A stretch of 53,870 bases of DNA from a virus, in the IMG/VR virus record IMGVR_UViG_3300043119_000046, positions 1 through 53,870 of that record; one strand, written 5' to 3'. The position numbers were made by a program, and so were the translations under genes. This document shows positions 49,181 to 53,870 of this stretch, one piece after another. Below the pieces are notes generated by a model. That model had not been told where the DNA came from. It saw only the letters and a list, made by a program, of their open reading frames with translations, and did not search any database. Position 1 is the stretch's first letter, and each line of letters starts with the position of its first letter.

Positions 49181-49205
49181 TAGAGGACACCTTAAGGAGA
49201 CTAAC

Positions 49206-49838
49206 ATGACGATGAGCATGGATGAATGGTATGAAGAACGTGTTGCAAAGCCTAAACAAGAGTGGGCAAAAGTATCTCACGCAGCTAAACTCACAAAGCT
49301 AAGGAATAAGATGTCCAAACGGGATATTGAGAGGGAAGTGCGTATTGAGGAACTGGGAGGTAAACCTATTGAGATTCGTTATGGAGTACCCCTAGAGGAG
49401 GACCAAAGAAAGCTACGTATGGAAATCGAGTGGGACTTTAAGTACCCGAATCGTAAAGATAAAAAAGTCCCTGTGGTACGTAAGCCTAAACCTTTTATCT
49501 CTGCTACAGGCTCAAAGAGAAGCAAAGAGCAGTTTATCTACAACGCACTTATGGGTGCAAAGACAAGAGCAAAGCTGAAAGGTGTACCTTTTGAGATATT
49601 AGCTTCGGATATACACATACCAGACAAGTGTCCTGTACTTGGGATACCTTTAGTCTGGGGTGAGCGTCTCACCAACAATACCCCTTCAATAGACCGTGTT
49701 ATCCCAGAGAAAGGTTATGTGAAGGGTAACTGTGTGGTCATATCTATGAAGGCCAATAGGCTTAAGAATAATGCCTCTGAGGAGGACTTAAGGGCAATAC
49801 TTAAGTATGTTACCAATCACACTGACTTTATCTCATAG
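49206..49838 (+). CDS. HNH endonuclease-like protein (210 aa)
   Basis: ATG 49206 with AAGGAG seven to nine bases upstream. The C-terminal half has CPVLGIPLVWGERLTN, TPSIDRVIPEKGYVKGNCVVISMKANRLKN, a phage HNH-type nuclease pattern with Cys-Pro, Asp-Arg and Asn-Arg landmarks. The N-terminal half is helical with REVRIEELGGKPIEIRYG, which may recognise DNA. First gene of the rightward arm, with its own strong promoter. A homing role is likely but it is not next to a replication gene. Confidence 0.75.
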   Translation: MTMSMDEWYEERVAKPKQEWAKVSHAAKLTKLRNKMSKRDIEREVRIEELGGKPIEIRYGVPLEEDQRKLRMEIEWDFKYPNRKDKKVPVVRKPKPFISATGSKRSKEQFIYNALMGAKTRAKLKGVPFEILASDIHIPDKCPVLGIPLVWGERLTNNTPSIDRVIPEKGYVKGNCVVISMKANRLKNNASEEDLRAILKYVTNHTDFIS

Positions 49839-50133
49839 GGTGATCTAACTTTTTGTGAACCACACACCTTTTATGTTGAGGTATAACTTTCGCCTTGCTA
49901 TATGGGGTAATATGATACCACAGTTGTAGAAGCCCTAGGAGACACCCTACAGAGCCTCTACATCTCTCCGCTACCCTGACCTAGAAAAACCCGCAGACCC
50001 ATCTCAGCGCCTCTCTCCGTGCGTCTTTTAGCTATCTTGAGGCTGTACACCAGATGGCGGGGGATTCAGCAGGGTCCGAGCTTAGGTATCCCCTGTATTT
50101 TTGATTATCCTTAAATAAATAATAGTTAGGGTC

Positions 50134-50162
50134 TTGACAAAAGGTTGAATTGCGGGTATCTT
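50134..50162 (+). promoter_or_regulatory. Promoter-like element before 12-bp repeats
   Basis: TTGACA (50134-50139), 17 bases, TATCTT (50157-50162). A TACTTAAGTA/TTAAGTATACTTAA palindrome (50162-50178) covers the expected transcription start, a natural place for a repressor. Confidence 0.5.
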
Positions 50163-50186
50163 ACTTAAGTATACTTAAAGCTAAAC

Positions 50187-50258
50187 ATAATGAGATACAT
50201 AATGAGATACATAATGAGATACATAATGAGATACATAATGAGATACGTAATGAGACAC
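50187..50258. repeat. Tandem 12-bp repeats (iteron-like)
   Basis: Five perfect copies of ATAATGAGATAC (50187-50246) followed by a degenerate sixth (GTAATGAGACAC). No unique spacers, so not a CRISPR array. Resembles iterons bound by initiators, or an array of integrase/repressor sites. Confidence 0.85.
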
Positions 50259-50492
50259 ATAGTGATCTCTTTATGCTACTCTAAGCTACCTAAGGCTACC
50301 TTATGCTTTCATAATGATACCTTAAGTATTACTTATATTATTATAAATATAAAGTAAAAGCATAAGGAAGCATAAGGTACAACATGATGTATCTCTCTAT
50401 GTATCTCTTTAAGTATATACGTAGGTAGGAGAAAGAGAATTTCAAGTACCCCCTAGAAAATAATTTCTTCTGTAGTTCAATCAAGAATATGC

Positions 50493-50520
50493 TTGACTAT
50501 GGAGGAACTTGGAGTATAAC
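50493..50520 (+). promoter_or_regulatory. Promoter for lysis/late operon, leaderless type
   Basis: TTGACT (50493-50498), 16 bases, TATAAC (50515-50520). The ATG of the next gene is at 50526, five bases after the -10 box, so the mRNA would begin at the start codon. A GGAG at 50511-50514 could serve only transcripts initiated further upstream. Confidence 0.65.
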
Positions 50521-50525
50521 TACAC

Positions 50526-50768
50526 ATGAAGTATTTCGCTGATGAAGACGTACTTGGACAATTCTACAAGGCACTAGCTGCTGGTGATGAGAAAGTCCTA
50601 CAGAGGGTTCATATACCTAGGTCTGATGTCTTCTATGTACGTGAGGCAATCCATCAAGCTACTGGTGTAAGATACACACTGGATCGTGTTGAGAGGGCTA
50701 TGTTCTTAGAGAATCACTTAAGAAAACAAGATGTCTTCGAACCAGATCGCAAGAGGGAATGGGAATGA
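50526..50768 (+). CDS. Small hypothetical protein before endolysin (80 aa)
   Basis: Starts MKYFADEDVLGQFYKAL; the middle HIPRSDVFYVREAIHQATGVRYTLDRVERAM looks like a small helical DNA- or protein-binding domain. Its stop overlaps the endolysin start (ATGA). Being the first gene after the main late promoter, it might regulate the operon; that is speculation. Confidence 0.65.
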   Translation: MKYFADEDVLGQFYKALAAGDEKVLQRVHIPRSDVFYVREAIHQATGVRYTLDRVERAMFLENHLRKQDVFEPDRKREWE

Positions 50769-51166
50769 GTCTAAGCCTTGGGCCAACATCACTTAAGAAC
50801 CTTACTGGTGTTCACCCAGACTTGATCGCTGTGGTCAAGAAGGCTATCACCATCACCACTCAAGACTTCACCGTGGGTGAGGGTATGCGTACCCTAGAGC
50901 GGCAGAAGAAGTTGGTAGCTAGTGGTGCTAGTCGGACGATGAACTCTAGACATCTCACTGGTCATGCTGTAGACTTACACCCATATCCTTACAAGGGTGA
51001 TCACGATATGGATGGTATCCCTAACTCAGACGATTGGGATGCCTACAAGCCTATCTATGAGGCTATGAAGCAGGCTGCTAAAGACCTAGGTATTGCTATG
51101 GTACATGGCTGGGACTGGGGTTGGGACGCGCCGCACCACGAGTTGTCTGCTAAGGTCTACAAGTGA
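50765..51166 (+). CDS. Endolysin, M15-type L-alanyl-D-glutamate / D,D-peptidase
   Basis: 133 residues. Zinc site: SRHLTGHAVDL supplies His63 and Asp70, and the C-terminal APHHEL the third ligand. TVGEGMRTLERQKKLVASGAS is the usual N-terminal block of phage M15 endolysins. It cuts peptide bonds in peptidoglycan to release progeny. ATG 50765 is chosen over 50759 since GAGGG then has a normal spacing. No signal peptide, so export depends on the holin genes that follow. Confidence 0.88.
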   Translation: MSLSLGPTSLKNLTGVHPDLIAVVKKAITITTQDFTVGEGMRTLERQKKLVASGASRTMNSRHLTGHAVDLHPYPYKGDHDMDGIPNSDDWDAYKPIYEAMKQAAKDLGIAMVHGWDWGWDAPHHELSAKVYK

Positions 51167-51399
51167 TGGGTGAAGAAGATACCCTCCGTCGAGTAGAGAG
51201 ACTTGAAGAAGAAATCTCTAGGCTCTGTGCAACCATCAACGAGCTTAACCTAACCATTGTTGTCTTAAATAAAACTGTAGAAAACATGAGTGCTGCTGAA
51301 AAGCGTAGGACAGAGTTTCGTGACAAGTCGATTTTGTTTGTTATTGGTGGTTTTATCTCTGCTGTTATCTTATGGGTTATTAATGGCGGTCTAGCATGA
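51166..51399 (+). CDS. XhlA-like coiled-coil/TM lysis protein (77 aa)
   Basis: The N-terminal coiled coil LRRVERLEEEISRLCATINEL is followed by AAEKRRTEFRDK and one TM segment (SILFVIGGFISAVILWVI). This is the layout of the haemolysin XhlA family, often found beside holins. The ATG overlaps the endolysin stop (TGATG). Confidence 0.7.
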   Translation: MGEEDTLRRVERLEEEISRLCATINELNLTIVVLNKTVENMSAAEKRRTEFRDKSILFVIGGFISAVILWVINGGLA

Positions 51400-51653
51400 A
51401 GACTTACAAGAGGGAAATCGCTGTAGCCCTCTTGATCTGGTTGGCTTATGTGGTTGAAGTGAAGGATGCTAACATTGTCGAAGTCCTCGTTTGGCCAATC
51501 TTTACGTTCGTTGCTCTTGCTTTTGGCTTGGACTGGTGGAATAAGTCTGGTAACGGGGTGCAGCAACCTACCAATGAAGCTCCTAACAGGGGGCGGACCA
51601 TACGTAGCGGCCAACACCCAAGTAGCGAAGACAGCCACCCAGACAGTCGGTAA
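51396..51653 (+). CDS. Holin candidate (85 aa)
   Basis: Two hydrophobic segments, EIAVALLIWLAYVVEV and NIVEVLVWPIFTFVALAFGL, then a hydrophilic tail rich in Pro, Ser, Arg and His. Such small membrane proteins next to the endolysin form the lesion that lets it out. Overlaps the XhlA-like gene by four bases; most of its 3' half also encodes the start of the u-spanin gene in another frame. Confidence 0.7.
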   Translation: MKTYKREIAVALLIWLAYVVEVKDANIVEVLVWPIFTFVALAFGLDWWNKSGNGVQQPTNEAPNRGRTIRSGQHPSSEDSHPDSR

Positions 51654-51900
51654 GACAGTAGCCACAGGTGACCAAAAGATTGACAAGATTGAGGGTCATG
51701 CTGTCAGAGTTGAGCAGATTCAATCTCAAGATAGCAAGGTTAAAGCTGAAACTGTAGAGAAAGTTGTCATCAATGAGACTCCACCTTGGGTTATCTTGCT
51801 ACTTCTACTAGGATGGCTACTCCCAACACCACAAGATATCGGAAACAGGATTTACTTATGGCTGTCCCACCTCGTATCAAAACTAAAATGGCGGAACTAG
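51466..51900 (+). CDS. u-spanin candidate nested in holin gene (144 aa)
   Basis: The N-terminus LRSLLLLLAWTGGISLVTGC is a lipoprotein signal with lipobox VTGC, giving an outer-membrane lipoprotein. A periplasmic stretch with GGGPYVAANTQVAKTATQTVG and helical QKIDKIEGHAVRVEQIQSQD follows, then a C-terminal TM segment (PPWVILLLLLGWLLPTP). A lipid anchor at one end and a TM at the other is the definition of a unimolecular spanin, which fuses inner and outer membranes at the last step of lysis. 188 bases overlap the holin gene in another frame. Confidence 0.75.
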   Translation: MLTLSKSSFGQSLRSLLLLLAWTGGISLVTGCSNLPMKLLTGGGPYVAANTQVAKTATQTVGKTVATGDQKIDKIEGHAVRVEQIQSQDSKVKAETVEKVVINETPPWVILLLLLGWLLPTPQDIGNRIYLWLSHLVSKLKWRN

Positions 51901-52151
51901 GCGTTTCTGGTGTAAATAAACCCAAGAAGACCCCTTCTCATGCAACTAAGTCCCATGTTGTTGTTGCAAAAGAGGGTGACAAGTACAAGGTTGTACGTTT
52001 TGGACAGCAGGGTGTGGTAGGTGCAGGTGATAACCCTAAGTCTGCTGCTGACAAAGCACGAAAAAAGAGCTATTATGCTAGACATGATGCTCAGGGTAAG
52101 CCCACCACGAAGCTATCTGCAAAATTTTGGTCGCATAAAATTAAATGGTGA
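51858..52151 (+). CDS. Small basic conserved phage protein (97 aa)
   Basis: From ATG 51858 (AGGA seven bases upstream): MAVPPRIKTKMAELGVSGVN, then TKSHVVVAKEGDKYKVVRFGQQGV and KKSYYARHDAQGK. I recognise this as a recurrent small phage protein whose function is unknown. Overlaps the u-spanin gene by 43 bases. Very basic; may be packaged or DNA-binding. Confidence 0.7.
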   Translation: MAVPPRIKTKMAELGVSGVNKPKKTPSHATKSHVVVAKEGDKYKVVRFGQQGVVGAGDNPKSAADKARKKSYYARHDAQGKPTTKLSAKFWSHKIKW

Positions 52152-52155
52152 GTCT

Positions 52156-52545
52156 ATGACAATGCTTGGACTAATGATTCCTGAAGAAAAGATTCCTACT
52201 GCTAAAGAGAATAAAGATACCACTGCTTGGTTGATGGAATACTGGTCGCTTGGCCCAGAGGTTGGCTCTGAGAAGCCTGACGACAATGAACCCTTCTGGT
52301 CAGAGATTGCTAAGGTCTGGGATGTTGATGAGGATCAGGCTCGTCGTCAGCTTTGTGCTAACTGCGAGTACTTCGTGGACACACCCAAGATGCTCAAGGC
52401 TCTGGAGCAAGTACCATTCAACGAGTTTGATGCCACTGGTGGTGGTCGTGGTTACTGCAAGAAGTTTGACTTCATCTGCCACAACCTGCGTGTCTGCCAA
52501 GCATGGGAAAACTGTGATCCTATGGCTGAGTATGAGGAAGAGTAG
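52156..52545 (+). CDS. Cys-rich protein, possible metal or Fe-S site (129 aa)
   Basis: The C-terminal half carries CANCEYFVDTP, GYCKKFDFICHNLRVCQAWENC: six or more Cys in a conserved spacing. The N-terminal half is acidic. Similar Cys-rich proteins occur in other phages next to structural genes. The start at ATG 52156 follows five bases after the previous stop. Role unknown; a small metal-binding protein is likely. Confidence 0.65.
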   Translation: MTMLGLMIPEEKIPTAKENKDTTAWLMEYWSLGPEVGSEKPDDNEPFWSEIAKVWDVDEDQARRQLCANCEYFVDTPKMLKALEQVPFNEFDATGGGRGYCKKFDFICHNLRVCQAWENCDPMAEYEEE

Positions 52546-52547
52546 CT

Positions 52548-52937
52548 ATGGGACGCACCAACGAAGCTCTTTGGGAAAAGTCTAAAGCCAAAGCTAAGGC
52601 TAAGATGGGTGGGGAACATTCTGCTAGGGCTATGCAGCTTGCAGGTAAACTCTACAAGGACGCTGGCGGTAAGTACTCTGGGGAAAAGACAACAGCCCAG
52701 AAGTCTCTCTCTAAGTGGGCCAAAGAAGACTGGGGTACGAAGAGCGGTAAGCCATCCAACAAGACTGGTGAACGCTACCTCCCAAAGAAAGCTCGTGAAG
52801 CCCTAACAGACGCTGAGTATGCTGCTACCACTAAAGCTAAGCGCAAAGGCACAGCAGCAGGTAAGCAGTTCGTGAAACAACCTAAGGCTATCGCAGCCAA
52901 AGTCTCAAAGATCAAAGGACGGTCCAATGCCAAGTAA
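52548..52937 (+). CDS. DUF5872-like basic protein (129 aa)
   Basis: Contains QKSLSKWAKEDWGTKSGKPS, GERYLPKKAREALTDAEYAATTKAKR and GKQFVKQPKAIAAK, a conserved pattern I know as DUF5872 (name from memory, not searched). Very Lys-rich. Starts two bases after the previous stop and overlaps the next gene by 11 bases. Function unknown. Confidence 0.65.
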   Translation: MGRTNEALWEKSKAKAKAKMGGEHSARAMQLAGKLYKDAGGKYSGEKTTAQKSLSKWAKEDWGTKSGKPSNKTGERYLPKKAREALTDAEYAATTKAKRKGTAAGKQFVKQPKAIAAKVSKIKGRSNAK

Positions 52938-53211
52938 TCCATTCCAACGCGCACTACAGACTAATCCAACAGGCTTGATCCGTAACTGGATTCCTGTAAC
53001 TACTAGCGACAGTGCTGACAACGTGGGTACGGGTAACGTAGCTATTGGACTCTATGTCACTGTTGGTGGTACTGTCTCTTGGGTTGACTATGATGGGGTC
53101 ACCATTGGTCCTGTCACTGTACCCAGCAACTTCTACATCAACTGCTCTGTGACTCGTGTACGGGCTACAGGTACTGCTGCTACTGGTATTTTCGCCCTGA
53201 TCTCTGCTTAA
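52927..53211 (+). CDS. Small beta-rich virion protein candidate (94 aa)
   Basis: NPFQRALQTNPTGLIRNWIPVTTSDSADNVG then strands such as AIGLYVTVGGTVSWVDYDG and VPSNFYINCSVTRVRATG. Looks like a small beta-sandwich, similar in style to 3178-3543. Lies immediately before the tail surface protein. Probably a spike or decoration component. Confidence 0.6.
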   Translation: MPSNPFQRALQTNPTGLIRNWIPVTTSDSADNVGTGNVAIGLYVTVGGTVSWVDYDGVTIGPVTVPSNFYINCSVTRVRATGTAATGIFALISA

Positions 53212-53221
53212 GGTTAGTTCA

Positions 53222-53870
53222 GTGTCCAGTATATCCTTAACCCTCTCCCTACGTGGTAGGCTTCTGTCTAGCAGCAGGGGCGGTGCATTCTCCCCATCAT
53301 CCCTCTTTGCTGCCTCAGAGCAAGGCGTATGGTATGACCCATCTGACCTGACCACACTGTTCCAAGACCACACAGGGGACACGCCTGTGACTGCCGCTGG
53401 ACAGACTGTTGGGAGAATGTTGGACAAATCTGGACGAGGCAACCACGCCACACAAGCCACCACGGCAAGCAGACCTACCTACGGGGTAGTGCCACTGGGT
53501 GGGCGTAGGAACTTGCTGACGTTCACTGAGCAGTTTGATAATGCTGTTTGGGGTAAAAACGGAGCTATTGTATCAGGCAGTGCTGGATCACAGAAGCTTG
53601 TCGAAGCTGCAATTACAGGGGAGCATCTAATATATGTCAATGCTGGGATATCCACGACCTCTGGGCAAAGCTATAAGTTCTTTGCAGATGTCACATCCGC
53701 AGAAAGAACTCAATGTTATTTTTCATTTACCACGTCGGGGCTTCGTTCGGGTTCTTATTTTAATCTTACTGCTCTTACTACCACGCCAGATGCGGGGGTG
53801 ACAGCAACCATTACTGACATTGGTGGGGGAAAGCGTAGATGCTCTATAAGCCAGACAGTCGGTTCTACAG
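53222..53870 (+). CDS. Tail/virion surface protein, N-terminal part (continues at 1-918)
   Basis: Starts with GTG 53222 (AAGG nine bases upstream). The conserved block GVWYDPSDLTTLFQD..GQTVGRMLDKSGRGNHATQAT is a module I know from phage tail-associated proteins, followed by GRRNLLTFTEQFDNAVW at the start of the binding region. The frame stays open to the window end and through the 127-base repeat into 1-918. Full length 479 residues. Confidence 0.75.
   Translation, partial: MSSISLTLSLRGRLLSSSRGGAFSPSSLFAASEQGVWYDPSDLTTLFQDHTGDTPVTAAGQTVGRMLDKSGRGNHATQATTASRPTYGVVPLGGRRNLLTFTEQFDNAVWGKNGAIVSGSAGSQKLVEAAITGEHLIYVNAGISTTSGQSYKFFADVTSAERTQCYFSFTTSGLRSGSYFNLTALTTTPDAGVTATITDIGGGKRRCSISQTVGST
53744..53870. 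repeat. Right copy of 127-bp terminal direct repeat
   Basis: Identical to bases 1-127; see the left copy. It falls inside the coding frame of the tail surface protein and both copies keep the frame, as expected if the window is a linearised circle. Confidence 0.9.

Larger units (their letters stand above)
49839..50492. other. Non-coding AT-rich region, candidate replication origin
   Basis: About 650 bases without a supportable gene. The first half (49839-50100) shows no clear feature. The second half becomes very AT-rich and contains a promoter-like element, TACTTAAGTA palindromes, six 12-bp tandem repeats and long runs of A/T with TATAAATATAAAG-type sequence. Iterons beside an AT-rich stretch are the usual anatomy of an origin, hence the suggestion. 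Confidence 0.5.

Noticed and set aside
50187-50258. CRISPR array
   Set aside because: The 12-bp units are directly tandem with no spacers and no cas genes; the Cas4-like exonuclease belongs to the replication block.
1-53870. Biological direct terminal repeats of 127 bp
   Set aside because: The length equals a common assembler k-mer and the repeat sits inside an uninterrupted coding frame, so it is better explained as a circular-contig overlap.

Overview
The window is one complete phage genome assembled as a circle. Bases 1-127 are repeated exactly at 53744-53870, so the unique genome is 53,743 bp and the gene cut at the left edge (1-918) continues from 53222-53870. It is a tailed double-stranded DNA phage, probably a short-tailed podovirus. 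It has a P22-like portal, a head-tail adaptor, a nozzle protein, a set of large internal (ejection) proteins and no tape measure or sheath. The host is probably an alphaproteobacterium of the marine Rhodobacter/roseobacter type. The clues are a phage-borne DUF1127 protein, a B12-dependent class II ribonucleotide reductase, ThyX and terminase/portal sequences of the kind I associate with marine phages. The host assignment is inference.

Layout: two arms are transcribed away from a gene-poor, repeat-rich region at about 48.0-50.5 kb. They converge on a hairpin terminator at 24174-24194. The plus-strand arm runs from 49.2 kb through the end of the window and round to 24.17 kb. It starts with an HNH endonuclease and the lysis cassette (M15 endolysin, XhlA-like protein, holin candidate, nested u-spanin candidate). 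Small late genes, tail/fibre proteins, terminase, portal, scaffold, major capsid, adaptor, nozzle, a repeat-built tail fibre and five internal virion proteins follow, one of them with a transglycosylase domain.

The minus-strand arm (48.0 to 24.2 kb) begins with small unknown genes and a GP88-family protein. A cell-wall hydrolase, a cytosine-methyltransferase-like protein, rIIA and rIIB come next, then a tyrosine integrase, an RyR-domain protein, ThyX, a T7-gp4-like primase-helicase, a family A DNA polymerase, an SSB, a Cas4/RecB-like exonuclease, a metallophosphoesterase, MazG, DUF1127, NrdJ, glutaredoxin, PhoH and DUF3310. Most genes overlap by 1-11 bases (ATGA, TGATG), so translation is coupled. 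At least 13 genes of 9-55 codons were found by reading the sequence.

Five homing-endonuclease-type genes sit beside nucleotide or replication genes. One cuts the DNA polymerase gene in two between motifs A and B. There is no phage RNA polymerase; instead sigma70-like promoters recur with the form TTGACA, 16-17 bases, TATAAC. Two of them place the expected start of transcription on the ATG itself (leaderless mRNAs). The integrase suggests possible lysogeny, but I recognise no repressor. TACTTAAGTA palindromes before the integrase gene and over a promoter near the 12-bp repeats are the best candidate control sites.
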